Below are positions 33,881 through 42,607 of a DNA stretch of 64,000 bases, one piece after another. Under the pieces are notes generated by a model, which made no database searches, was not told the DNA's origin, and saw only the letters and a list, made by a program, of their open reading frames with translations. The number at the start of each line of letters is the position of its first letter. The stretch's first letter is position 1. Both the position numbers and the translations under genes were made by a program. Origin of the DNA: G963668605 sp963668605 (lineage in GTDB: Bacteria > Acidobacteriota > Terriglobia > Bryobacterales > Bryobacteraceae); the NCBI GenBank assembly GCA_963668605.1, contig OY764903.1, forward strand, positions 4,030,001 to 4,094,000, in the 5' to 3' direction.

Positions 33881-34977
33881 TATTGACTCCCGCGTAATAT
33901 AGCGACACTTTTCCCGCGATACTACGTCTAACCTGGTATGGGCAATGCTGCCGGAGTGCGACGTGATTTCGAGGCCTTGGAGAAACGCCGCTTCGAGGCG
34001 ATCCGCTTGTGGGAGAAGGGATTGAAGCAGGCGGAGGTGGCCCGCCGGTTGAAAGTGGCGCGGCAGACCGTAGCCCGCTGGGTGCAGGAGTATCGGGCGG
34101 GCGGCAAAGACGGGTTGCGCAAGGCCGGCCGCGCCGGCCGCAAACCCCTCCTCACGAGCGAGGATCGTCAGCGCCTGAGCGAGCTTCTGTTGCAGGGACC
34201 GGAATCGTTGGGCTATGAGACGCCCCTGTGGACCTGCCCGCGTGTGGCGCATTTGATCGAGGAGGAGTTTGGCGTCACCTACCACGAAGGTCATGTTTGG
34301 AAGATTCTGGTGGGACTGGGCTGGAGTCCGCAACGACCCGTCGGCCGGGCGCGTGAGCGAAACGAGGCGGCGATCCGAACCTGGAAGCGAAAGACCTGGC
34401 CGGCCATTAAAAAAAAGCCCGCACGCAGGGGCGCACGATAGTCTTTGTCGACGAAAGCGGGCTGAGTCAGCGTCCGCACCGTTGTCGTATGTGGGCCCCG
34501 CGTGGGCAAACGCCTGTACTGGACTACAACTTCAATTGGAAGAGCCTGTCGGCGGTGGCCGGCCTCACGGTGTGGAACTTCTACTTCCGGCTCTACGCCG
34601 GGAGCGTCAAGAGTCCGCAGGTAGTGGAGTTCCTGCAAGCGCTGGTCCGGCATATCCGCGGACCCTTGCTGGTCATCTGGGACGGGCTGCCTGCCCACCG
34701 GAGTCGGTTAGTACGCGACCACATCGAGAGTCTGGCCGGACGGATCGAGGTCCAATACCTGCCGGGCTACGCACCCGAACTCAATCCGGTCGAGTACATC
34801 TGGAGCTACTGGAAGCACCACGAACTGGCCAACGTCTGCCCCAAAGACTACTGGCACCTTAGCGAGGCGGCCCGCACCACGCTGCGCCGGATGCGCCGCC
34901 GCCCGCGTTTGATTAGCGCTTTCTGGAAACAATCCTTACTGCGTCTGGAATAACTCTATATTATGCGGGAGTCAATA
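33881..34977 (+). mobile_element. IS630-family insertion sequence with terminal inverted repeats and TA duplication
   Basis: The ends are a 22-bp imperfect inverted repeat including the flanking TA: 33881-33902 (TATTGACTCCCGCGTAATAT plus AG) and the complement of 34956-34977, differing at one base. The element proper is 33883-34975 (1093 bp). The duplicated TA is the standard IS630/Tc1 target. It carries a transposase in two overlapping frames. Confidence 0.93.
33938..34953 (+). CDS. IS630-family transposase, made by -1 frameshift of two reading frames
   Basis: Frame 1 (33938-34441, 167 residues) is a helix-turn-helix DNA-binding part (LKQAEVARRLKVARQTVARW). Frame 2 continues after a -1 shift with TIVFVDESG (first catalytic Asp), VIWDGLPAHRS (second Asp) and NPVEYIWSYWK (Glu), the DDE triad. 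The shift site is eight A then G at 34409-34417, containing the heptamer A-AAA-AAG in the correct phase. A GCCCGC/GCGGGC pairing just downstream could stimulate slippage. The fused product is about 337 residues, normal for the family. Confidence 0.88.
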
Positions 34978-35640
34978 GGGCAGGAGAAATTCGGTCTGCC
35001 ACGATTGCCCTCGCCCCTGATTGACTACACCAAGCCGAGTGTCTACTTAACGTACAAGAAGTCGGAGACGCGCACAGCGGGGTCTGCGAATAAGCTTGTT
35101 GACGTGATATGGCTGGAGCTACGAAACAACACCCGATGGCGAATCTGGAGCGTGACCGGGTCGGATGGACTCGGTGGTTCGGGCTGGTGTTACCAGGTGA
35201 TTACGAACAATCCCTGCCGGTATCCCGTGAGGAGCAATTGCGGCGATGTTGGCAGCATTGTGGAAGTTGAGCCTGGACAGAGCGTCCCAATCGCCGTGCC
35301 TTCCTACCAACTCAACAGCTATCTGAAGATCGAGACTAGCTTCGTTTTTGGTTGGGAGGAAGCCTCAGGAGTCGAACATACGCTCCAGTTTGGCTATTCA
35401 GAGCTTCCTCTCGACGTTCGAAAGAGCATTCCATCCATAGAAGCGATCTCTGGTCTACGACCCGCGTGTTACCTGGAGATCGAGCCGACACCAGCTACAG
35501 TAGCGCTACGGCCCGTCGTAAAGCTGCCGCTATCTGCACCGCCGGCAATACTCGATTGGATCTTCTCGCCACCGACGGTGCCGGCTCCTCCGACGGACGC
35601 TCCAACGAATCCTAAGAAATGACGGTTTGCGGCAATAGAT

Positions 35641-35745
35641 TGGTTGGTAGCGTTAACGAGAATCGAATTCTATTCGTACCCTGTCACCTGATCATGCTGA
35701 TAGCCAACTTGCTGTAAATGCGTGGTTGTCAGTCCCTCAAATGAC
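35641..35745. repeat. Second tRNA-Glu 3'-end copy, att-like repeat
   Basis: Bases 35641-35670 match 28 of 30 bases at 40215-40244, which cover the CCA, acceptor strand and part of the T arm of tRNA-Glu, in direct orientation. The flank to about 35745 resembles the flank of the copy at 33691. It divides the tRNA-adjacent DNA into two units. The remaining bases to 35954 show no gene. Confidence 0.65.
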
Positions 35746-35954
35746 CTTGCGTCATATCGTATTTCGCTGGCATGGTTGCACGTGGTTGCACGGAGAGCGC
35801 AAGGAAGCGCATGGCAGGGCGATTATTAGACGCTACTGGCCACCGATGACCTTTCGAGGTTCCGCCACTTCCCCGTAAGCCCGTTTACCATCCGCAATGG
35901 ACATAAGACAGAGAAAAGTGATCCAATAGAATTCAGATCGTAACAACTTTGGTG

Positions 35955-37610
35955 ATGCTGAAACCCACGTTGCCATTCATCCTCGCGCTGGCCTGTTACG
36001 GCCAAATCACGCGACTTGCCACCACGGACGATGGTGGTCAAGTGTACTTCACGTCTTCGCAAGCCCTCAAAGGCCAAGCGATTGGACGCCCGGATACGAT
36101 TAGAGTTTTTCGGTATGTGGACTCCGGCCTTGAGCAGTTTGCATATAATGGACCCAAAATCACGAGGCCTGCCAGCGGTATTATCGGCCCTGCCCCTGAT
36201 GCCATTGAGTATTGTTGCGATCTGGGCCTCCCGAGTGTGACAGGAGATGGCCGGAAAGTGGCGTACTCTTCTTATTACTACTGCTCGGGATCGTCACACT
36301 GTCCACCTTACAGGTACTATTCAGGCTACATAACTACTGCGGAGGGCCAGAGCAGGATGGATGGACGAGTGGAGTTGAGCCCAAACGGGCGCTATATTCT
36401 GCTGGCGGAGACTTCGGACGGACGGTACACGAAAGTAGTAGATGCCGAGACAGGAATAACGACCAATCTGTCCCCGTATAGAGCCTCCGCGTGGCGTCAA
36501 TCCATTGCGTCCGACGGTTCCGTGTTGGCAACAGGGACTTTTGGCGGTCTGTTTCTGTCGAGATCAGGGATCATAAAGACCATCGACACCAACGCCAGTT
36601 ACGGTGTTATTAGCGCGAACGCCTCCGTGGTGGCCTATTTGACTTGTCCAAACGGCAAATGCGAGCAGTTGATCTGTTACGAAACCACGTCTGGAAGGTC
36701 GATCACTCTTGGAACAAGCAAGTCATTAGATCTTTCTCTGTCCGTTGATGGGTCCACGATTGCCTACCTTGACAGCGCCGTGAACGGAACGCTTCAGGTG
36801 CACCTTCAGCGAACGGACGGCACCGGAAAACGCATCCTGACTACGGAGAATGGGGGGATCTCTGAGTTTGTCATGTCCGGCTTTGGGAATGTGGTGTACG
36901 CTATCGGCGAACACGGAAGGTTGTTGAGAGTTGATACCGCGACGCTAGCTGTAACAGAACTGGCGAAACCCGCGCCAGGCATCCAACTCCCGGCGCGTGG
37001 AATTGTTCCCGGCCAATTGCTCACTCTATGGCGAGACAGTCTATACGGCAGCACGGGACTAATCATCAACGGACGTGCGGCCCCTTTGATCACCAACAGT
37101 GCTTCAACGCTCACTTTTCAAGTTCCATGGGAAACCGCGGCAGAGCAATACGCTTCTATTAGCGCATCTGGCTATGAAACTCCTTTCGAGGATTCCCCGC
37201 TGAAGTCCGTGGTCGCCTCCTTTCCTATTTTCTATTTTCTTGATAGCGGCGTACCATTCGGCTCAAGCGGGTACTACGTTGCTGCTCTTCACCAGGATTT
37301 CAAGAGCATCGTGAGTCCGCAGAATCCTGCCTCTGCGGGCGAAATCATCCATGTATTCCTGACTGGATTAGGTCCTGTGAGTCCGCCGATTGCAACCGGC
37401 GTAGTCACCTCGGGAGATGCTCTTTACCGGGCTATCGCAAAGGTTGACTGCAGTATTGGCTTCCTTAATCCCGTCGAAGTGCTTTTCGCCGGTCTCAGTC
37501 CTGGATTCGTAGGAGTGAATCAGTTGGACCTTAGGCTGCCAGATCCTTTGCCTAAGAACGTCAGCGATCTTTACTGTGGCGGAAATTTCGGCGTACTCCC
37601 GATGAAGTGA
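35955..37610 (+). CDS. Secreted beta-propeller protein with C-terminal TIGR03437 (Solibacter-type) domain
   Basis: 551 residues with a short signal peptide (MLKPTLPFILALACYGQ). Residues about 20-330 contain TolB/WD40-like blades (for example DGRKVAYSSYY, SPNGRYILLAE, SVDGSTIAYLDS). Residues about 335-545 match the TIGR03437 pattern: VPGQLLTLW, GLIINGRAAPLITNSASTLTFQVPWE, AGEIIHVFLTGLGPVSPP, and FAGLSPGFVGVNQLDLRLP. That domain is strongly expanded in Solibacter and gives a lineage clue. Function unknown; a cell-surface adhesion or sensing role is possible. It lies in the tRNA-adjacent accessory segment. Confidence 0.8.
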   Translation: MLKPTLPFILALACYGQITRLATTDDGGQVYFTSSQALKGQAIGRPDTIRVFRYVDSGLEQFAYNGPKITRPASGIIGPAPDAIEYCCDLGLPSVTGDGRKVAYSSYYYCSGSSHCPPYRYYSGYITTAEGQSRMDGRVELSPNGRYILLAETSDGRYTKVVDAETGITTNLSPYRASAWRQSIASDGSVLATGTFGGLFLSRSGIIKTIDTNASYGVISANASVVAYLTCPNGKCEQLICYETTSGRSITLGTSKSLDLSLSVDGSTIAYLDSAVNGTLQVHLQRTDGTGKRILTTENGGISEFVMSGFGNVVYAIGEHGRLLRVDTATLAVTELAKPAPGIQLPARGIVPGQLLTLWRDSLYGSTGLIINGRAAPLITNSASTLTFQVPWETAAEQYASISASGYETPFEDSPLKSVVASFPIFYFLDSGVPFGSSGYYVAALHQDFKSIVSPQNPASAGEIIHVFLTGLGPVSPPIATGVVTSGDALYRAIAKVDCSIGFLNPVEVLFAGLSPGFVGVNQLDLRLPDPLPKNVSDLYCGGNFGVLPMK

Positions 37611-37685
37611 ACTGCCAAGAAGCAACGGGGTTTGCCATCTCGAGGAGATGCGGGAAGTCGGCTCGAGAGCATATAGATTCCTGCG

Positions 37686-37755
37686 AAGTCGGCTTACCGG
37701 AAACTAGACGGAAGTCCGCCGCGCCAGAGCAAGGTAGTTTCCGGTAAGCCGACTT
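37686..37755. terminator. Perfect 21-bp inverted repeat between convergent genes
   Basis: The arms are 37686-37706 and 37735-37755, exact complements (AAGTCGGCTTACCGGAAACT plus one base), with a 28-nt spacer. They lie between the ends of convergent genes and could act as a bidirectional terminator, although no T-run follows. Related CCGGTAA/TTTACC sequences occur at 35865-35890 and 39006-39034, so it may instead be part of a dispersed repeat. Confidence 0.5.
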
Positions 37756-37784
37756 TCGAGGAGTTAGCGTCAGTCATGGTCTCA

Positions 37785-38382
37785 GCCATCACGGATCGCC
37801 GCTCAACCGCGCATCGTCGGCGAGCTGAATCCGCCGCAGAAGCTTCCAGCGATTCTGTTCAAACAGGAAATAATACTCGTAAGACGGATGTTGTTCGGAC
37901 CGCACCGGCGTCGTCCTGACGATCATCAGTCGGCTGCCAAGCCGAAAATCCACATCGGGATTCCGGGAGACACGATTGCCCAGAGTCAACAATGGCAAGA
38001 CAAACCCACTACCACTAGAAGTGATCGGTGGGGAGTAGACAATCCCGGTCTCTGCGTCTACAACTGCCATTTGAATGCAAGGTGAACCACAGCCCCAACG
38101 AATGATGATGTAGTGACCTGCAAAGTTCGATCCTGGTCTTTCGTTTCGCTTGCCGTCGCCGCCGTCGTATACACCCCAGCCCTTTTCCACTCCCTCGCGA
38201 ATGCGCGTTCGATATAGACGCGCAGCCTGGGTCACGAGCTTAGGCGTAGCAGGCTTGCCCTTGAAGACCTGACCGGCTGGATAATCCTCAAACCGTGGCA
38301 ATACCGGGATGCCTTGCGCGGCGGCAGAGATGACCGTGATGAGCAACGTCGGACCGAGTCGAAGCAGGGTAAACACCGTCAC
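37785..38382 (-). CDS. Small secreted protein of unknown function
   Basis: About 197 residues from a GTG at 38382, preceded by GAAGG; the signal peptide is VTVFTLLRLGPTLLITVISAAAQG. The core NFAGHYIIIRWGCGSPCIQMAVVDAETGIVYSPP, broken here only for description, resembles a widespread family of uncharacterised exported proteins with a conserved GCG..C pair. The stop lies near 37789. The gene is convergent with the TIGR03437 protein and carried within the accessory unit next to tRNA-Glu. No biochemical role is known to me. Confidence 0.65.
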
Positions 38383-38543
38383 TATCGTATACCTTCGCTT
38401 ATGCGGGTTGATATACGGCGTTATCGGAAAAGTCAGTTGATCTTCGGGCGGCAACGCCAAGCACCGCAGCGACGCGGAGCGGCAGCTTGCGAGCGCCTGC
38501 GCCGCGCAAGCGGCAGACGATCTGCAATTTCACCGATTGCTGT

Positions 38544-38972
38544 TTACGGTTTCCCGTAATCACAGGAACCGCAACATGGACCGCAAGCACCCCGGCGAAC
38601 GAGCACGTATACCTGAGGAGTGATAAGACTTACGACTTCCGCCTCTGGCCGGACGTTATCAACAAGTTCCATGAAGTCCGCGAAAGTAACATCCCCCTCA
38701 GCTCTAACGAACACCTCCTTCGCTGCCCGGTACTTCAGGAATTCCCGCAACTTCGGACCAACTTCAACCATCGCAATGCCGGGACCTGTATTCAGTGTTA
38801 CCTTGTGATTCCCGATGGCGGTTGCCACTATTTGGCGGCCATCCCCACATCGTTCAGGAGCAGTTGCAATATCGATCATGAAGCCGCTCGAAGTTTTGTC
38901 AGGTTGGCTACACGCAGCACAGAACAGAATCAGAACCGAGCTCAATTGTGCCGCGCTCGTGCGTAGCCACAT
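38544..38972 (-). CDS. Lipoprotein-like protein with an ExbD/TolR-like domain
   Basis: 142 residues. The N-terminus (SSVLILFCAACSQ) is a hydrophobic export signal ending in AAC, probably a lipoprotein site, although the residue at -3 (Cys) is atypical. Residues about 45-125 follow the ExbD/TolR pattern (VTLNTGPGIAMVEVGPKLREF, described in part; KEVFVRAEGDVTFADFMELVDNV). ExbD is normally held by a transmembrane helix and works with ExbB; no ExbB is nearby. A C-terminal CGPCCGSC cluster is unusual. A periplasmic accessory of TonB/Tol complexes is possible. Confidence 0.6.
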   Translation of the reverse strand: MWLRTSAAQLSSVLILFCAACSQPDKTSSGFMIDIATAPERCGDGRQIVATAIGNHKVTLNTGPGIAMVEVGPKLREFLKYRAAKEVFVRAEGDVTFADFMELVDNVRPEAEVVSLITPQVYVLVRRGACGPCCGSCDYGKP

Positions 38973-39170
38973 ATCTCTGATTAGACACCCAGGATCAGAT
39001 TAAGTCCCCACTTTTCCGGTAACGCCGTTTACCAGCCCCGGTGCCATCCACCAAGCTGGAATTGACCGTCACGGACGGAGGCCGGCAGGTCGAATTTGTT
39101 GGCGAGACTGCCCGCCCCATCGCAAATGATCCCCAGCAGAGCCACTCCCGCCACAGGCTGGACCGGCTGT

Positions 39171-39944
39171 CTATTTCTCGACCGCCTGCAATTCGCGTGT
39201 ACGGTCGCGAATCAGGTCCGCCTGGCTGAACGAACCGGTCGCGGGCAGCGAGACGTGGAGTTCCCGCTTGATGGCGATCTCGATTTTGCCTTCCCGTAGT
39301 ACGCAGCCCAGGACGTGCCCACCCGCCGTTTGTTGGCGGTTGAGAAAGTGGAGGTGATAGCCCGGCACATTGACTCCCTTGGCAAATTCGGGGCAGCGGA
39401 ATCCGGCCAGCGTGCCCTCGACGTCCCGCAGATGAAACACCGGTTGCACTTTCACGACCTCGACCAAGGGCTCGTAGGGCGGTTGTTGCCGGGGGACGCT
39501 GCGCGTGGTGACTGCCTCGAACCGGCCGGTCACGCGGACGGCATAGTACCAGTTCGCGCTCGGCAAGACGGTGTCAACTCGCTTTTGCACGTCCTCGAGC
39601 GTCAGGCGATCTGTCACCGCGATCGTGATCTCCGGGACGAAGTCGGTCACGGACGCAAATGGCGTGCGCATATCGTCGCGCACCGGACGCGCCTTACCGT
39701 CGGACGAGATCTGGAAGAAGCGCCCGCCAAGTGCGATCATCTCGCCATCCACGCCGTTGAACGTTCCGATGCCGAAATTGCCGTGCTTCCGTAATTCGGC
39801 GAATGTCATTTCGCCGTCGTACACGCCCTGCAAAAGCGCATCAATCGTTGAGGTCTGAAAAAGCTCGTTCCGTGATTGGCCACAAAGCGTGCCGGCGATC
39901 AGCAGGAGGACCGCAAGCAGGCGACGATACCGGTGTATTGACAT
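39171..39944 (-). CDS. budA: Exported alpha-acetolactate decarboxylase
   Basis: 257 residues. Residues 1-22 (RRLLAVLLLIAGTLCGQ) form a signal peptide, and the rest matches acetolactate decarboxylase: LFQTSTIDALLQGVYDG, HGNFGIGTFNGVDGEM, and a zinc-site GYHLHFLN..GGHVLGC. The enzyme converts acetolactate to acetoin in the butanediol pathway and is usually cytoplasmic; an exported form is uncommon. There is no acetolactate synthase or butanediol dehydrogenase nearby. It is the gene closest to the tRNA within the accessory segment. Confidence 0.85.
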   Translation of the reverse strand: MSIHRYRRLLAVLLLIAGTLCGQSRNELFQTSTIDALLQGVYDGEMTFAELRKHGNFGIGTFNGVDGEMIALGGRFFQISSDGKARPVRDDMRTPFASVTDFVPEITIAVTDRLTLEDVQKRVDTVLPSANWYYAVRVTGRFEAVTTRSVPRQQPPYEPLVEVVKVQPVFHLRDVEGTLAGFRCPEFAKGVNVPGYHLHFLNRQQTAGGHVLGCVLREGKIEIAIKRELHVSLPATGSFSQADLIRDRTRELQAVEK

Positions 39945-40218
39945 CCTGATTTAGTCTAACTTCAAAACGTGGGGCAAGAAGGAAGAGCATCCGAAGGCCA
40001 ACACGGAGCACGGCGGAAATGTTTTGGACTTCACAAAAACAGCAATGCAGACAGCCACGCTTTTGCGAGAGACGAACTGGCAGCGGCGGAAATTTGGGGT
40101 GTCAAAATGAGAAAGACGACTGAGGCTGGCCCGGTGAAGCAGTGAACACCAACTTGCAGCATGGTTGCAGGGATCGGATTGATTCGCTCTTAAATATCTT
40201 TGGAATCAGTAGGTTGGT

Positions 40219-40293
40219 TGGTAGCGCTAACGAGAATCGAACTCGTATTTAAGCCTTGAGAGGGCTCTGTCCTAACCGTTAGACGATAGCGCC
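40219..40293 (-). tRNA. tRNA-Glu (anticodon CTC)
   Basis: The minus strand folds into a complete cloverleaf of 75 nt with encoded CCA: acceptor GGCGCTA pairs with TAGCGCT, the D arm is GTC..GAC, the anticodon stem GAGCC/GGCTT frames the loop CTCTCAA (anticodon CTC), and the T arm is ACGAG TTCGATT CTCGT. Its 3' end faces the accessory segment at 33.7-40.2 kb, where two direct copies of the 3' part occur. Confidence 0.97.
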
Positions 40294-40345
40294 AAACTGA
40301 CACCAGTATAACATCGTCGCGGACCGAACGCGATACAATGAGCCG

Positions 40346-41488
40346 ATGCAATTGCGTAATCTTACACTCGCGCTTCTGTTCTCGGCGGCAGCCGCCTGGA
40401 CTGTCAGCCGTCCTCCCGAGATCCCGTTTGAAAAGCACACGCTCGATCTTGGCACGAACGAGAGTTGTGCTTTCGCCGATGTCAACGGCGACGGCAAGCT
40501 CGATATTGTTTCGGGCGAAAACTGGTTTGAGGCTCCCGCGTGGACAAAACACCACTTTCGTGATTTCAACTTTACGAATAATTACATCGACGACTTCAGC
40601 GATCTTCCGCTCGACGTCAATGGCGACGGCGCGGTCGATATCATCAGCGCCTCGTGGTTCTCGAAAAAGATTGCATGGTGGCAGAACCCTGGTAAGCGCG
40701 GCGGTCCCTGGAAAGAGAACGAGATCGAGTCGTGCTGCAGCGTGGAATTCGCATTTCTGGTCGACCTCGACAATGACGGCAAGGCGCGCGAGATCCTGCC
40801 GCAGTTCGGCGGCGTAAAGAGTCCGCTGGCTTGGTACGAACTGAAGAACGGCGCATGGGTCAAGCACGTCGTGAGCCCGCAAGGCAAGGGGCACGGCATC
40901 GGCGCCGGCGACGTCAACGGCGACGGGCGCGCGGACATACTCACGCCCAAAGGCTGGTTCGAAGCGCCGGCTGATCCGCGCACGGGAGAGTGGACCTTCC
41001 ACGCCGATTTCGACCTCGTCTCCACGGGTTTTATGCACGTGACCGACGTCAACGGAGACGGGCGCAAAGACATCATCACAGGCCTGGCGCACAACTACGG
41101 CGTGCTGTGGATGGAGCAGGGCGCGGATGGCAAGTGGACAAAGCATGTGATCGACGACAGTTGGTCGCAGCCGCACGCGTTGACGCTGATCGACATGAAC
41201 GGCGACGGGCGTCCCGACATCCTGACCGGCAAGCGCTACATGGCGCATAACGGCAAGGATCCGGGAGAGCGCGAACCCCTGGGTATCTATTGGTACGAAT
41301 CGCTGAAGTCGGCCGATGGCAAGAAGATCGAATGGGTGCGGCACCTGATTGACTACGGAACGCGCGCGGGCGGCGGCATGCAGATTCCGGCCGCCGACAT
41401 CGACGGCGACGGCGACATCGATTTCGCCGCGGGCGGCAAGGGCGGGACGTTCTTTTTTGAGAACCTGACCAAGCGCAAGCGGAAGTGA
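40346..41488 (+). CDS. Secreted VCBS/FG-GAP repeat beta-propeller protein
   Basis: 380 residues with a signal peptide (LRNLTLALLFSAAAAWTV). At least six DxNGDGxxD-type calcium-binding repeats are visible (ADVNGDGKLDIVSG, LDVNGDGAVDIIS, GDVNGDGRADIL, TDVNGDGRKDII, IDMNGDGRPDIL, ADIDGDGDIDF), each marking a propeller blade. Such proteins are common in Acidobacteria and Planctomycetes near sugar-degrading genes, but their biochemical role is not settled. It starts 52 bp after the tRNA and precedes an ABC pair. Confidence 0.85.
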   Translation: MQLRNLTLALLFSAAAAWTVSRPPEIPFEKHTLDLGTNESCAFADVNGDGKLDIVSGENWFEAPAWTKHHFRDFNFTNNYIDDFSDLPLDVNGDGAVDIISASWFSKKIAWWQNPGKRGGPWKENEIESCCSVEFAFLVDLDNDGKAREILPQFGGVKSPLAWYELKNGAWVKHVVSPQGKGHGIGAGDVNGDGRADILTPKGWFEAPADPRTGEWTFHADFDLVSTGFMHVTDVNGDGRKDIITGLAHNYGVLWMEQGADGKWTKHVIDDSWSQPHALTLIDMNGDGRPDILTGKRYMAHNGKDPGEREPLGIYWYESLKSADGKKIEWVRHLIDYGTRAGGGMQIPAADIDGDGDIDFAAGGKGGTFFFENLTKRKRK

Positions 41489-41512
41489 GCGCCGATCCCG
41501 TAAAATAGGGAG

Positions 41513-42607
41513 TTGGTCAACAAACTTGTCTTTGAAAATCTAAGGCACCGGCCTGTTCGCACTCTGCTGAGCGTTCTTGCGATCGGCGTCGAGGTGGCAA
41601 TGATCCTCACGCTGGTCGGCGTAAGCGAGGGAACGCTGCATGAAACGGCGCGCCGCGCCAAGGGCATCGGTGCGGACATCGTCGTGAGGCCGCCGGGCAC
41701 TTCAATCATCAGTCTAAGCGCCGCACCGATGAGCGATAAGATGCTCGGGTTCTTCGGGCAGCAGCCGCACGTTACGCAGGCGATGGGCACGATCGTGAAT
41801 CCGCTGGGCGGTTTCGACACGATCACCGGCGTCGATCTGGCACAATTCACGCGCATGAGCGGCGGCTTCCGCTATGTCGCCGGCGGCCCGTTCGAGCGGC
41901 GGCTCGATATCATCGTCGACGATTTCTTCGCTCGCCAGCGCAAGCTGAGCGTCGGCGGCACAATCGAATTGATGAGCCAGAACTGGCGTGTCGCTGGTAT
42001 TGTCGAGCCGGGCAAGATGGGCCGGGTGTTCTGCCAGTTGACGACGCTTCAGGAATTGACCAGCAATAGCAACAAGCTCAGCCAGATTTTCCTCAAGGTG
42101 AATGACGAGAAGCAGGCGCAGGCGGTGGTCGATGGCCTGCGCATCCAGTTGCCCAAGTATTTCATTTACACGATGGAGGAGTTCACCTCGCTGATCTCGA
42201 TTAGCAATGTGAGTATGCTGCGCGGCTTTATCTATGTTGTGATCGGCATCGCGGTGATCGTGGGCTTTATCGTTGTGTTTATGGCGATGTACACGGCGGT
42301 GCTCGAGCGCACGCGCGAAATCGGGATTTTGAAGGCGTTGGGCGCTTCCCCGGCGATGGTCATCGGCATTCTTTTCCGCGAGACGGTTCTCATCGCTTTG
42401 TTCGGCACGTTGACGGGCATTCTGTTGAGTTACGGCACGCGATTTGTGATCGGCACGATGATTCCGGCGACGCTGGTGCAGGAAATAGTACCCCTGTGGT
42501 GGCTGATTTCGGGTGCGATCGCGGTGTCGGGTGCGCTGCTGGGTACAATCTATCCGGGTTGGCGGGCAGCCCGGCAGGATGCGATCGAGGCGCTGAGCTA
42601 TGAGTAA
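41513..42607 (+). CDS. MacB/FtsX-type ABC transporter permease
   Basis: A 364-residue permease. A first helix (TLLSVLAIGVEVAMILTLVGV) is followed by a roughly 200-residue periplasmic domain, then three C-terminal helices with the FtsX signature ERTREIGILKALGAS. The start codon is TTG at 41513, with GGGAG touching it, so initiation may be weak or the true start may differ. It overlaps the ATPase gene by 8 bp. The pair resembles LolCDE/MacB systems that act mechanically on lipoproteins or exported molecules. Confidence 0.88.
   Translation: MVNKLVFENLRHRPVRTLLSVLAIGVEVAMILTLVGVSEGTLHETARRAKGIGADIVVRPPGTSIISLSAAPMSDKMLGFFGQQPHVTQAMGTIVNPLGGFDTITGVDLAQFTRMSGGFRYVAGGPFERRLDIIVDDFFARQRKLSVGGTIELMSQNWRVAGIVEPGKMGRVFCQLTTLQELTSNSNKLSQIFLKVNDEKQAQAVVDGLRIQLPKYFIYTMEEFTSLISISNVSMLRGFIYVVIGIAVIVGFIVVFMAMYTAVLERTREIGILKALGASPAMVIGILFRETVLIALFGTLTGILLSYGTRFVIGTMIPATLVQEIVPLWWLISGAIAVSGALLGTIYPGWRAARQDAIEALSYE

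Larger units (their letters stand above)
33835..35622 (+). pseudogene. Secreted protein gene interrupted by IS630 within its signal peptide
   Basis: ATG at 33835 begins MRLLIFCILALLFPAL, a clear signal peptide, and stops at the TA where an IS630 element is inserted. After the element the frame resumes exactly at 34978 with GQEKFGLPRLPSPLIDY and runs to 35622. Removing the element and one TA copy restores a 231-residue secreted protein. Its function is unknown: the mature part has several strand-like stretches and four cysteines and ends in a proline-rich tail (PPTVPAPPTDAPTNP). As it stands, the gene cannot make an exported product unless the element excises. Confidence 0.75.

Noticed and set aside
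34963..35622. Independent gene starting at the ATG inside the IS630 right end
   Set aside because: That ATG belongs to the terminal repeat; the frame joins perfectly to the signal peptide left of the element, so it is the second half of an interrupted gene.
35641..35715. Possible second tRNA-Glu gene
   Set aside because: Only the 3' part is present; no anticodon arm, D arm or 5' acceptor strand can be formed.
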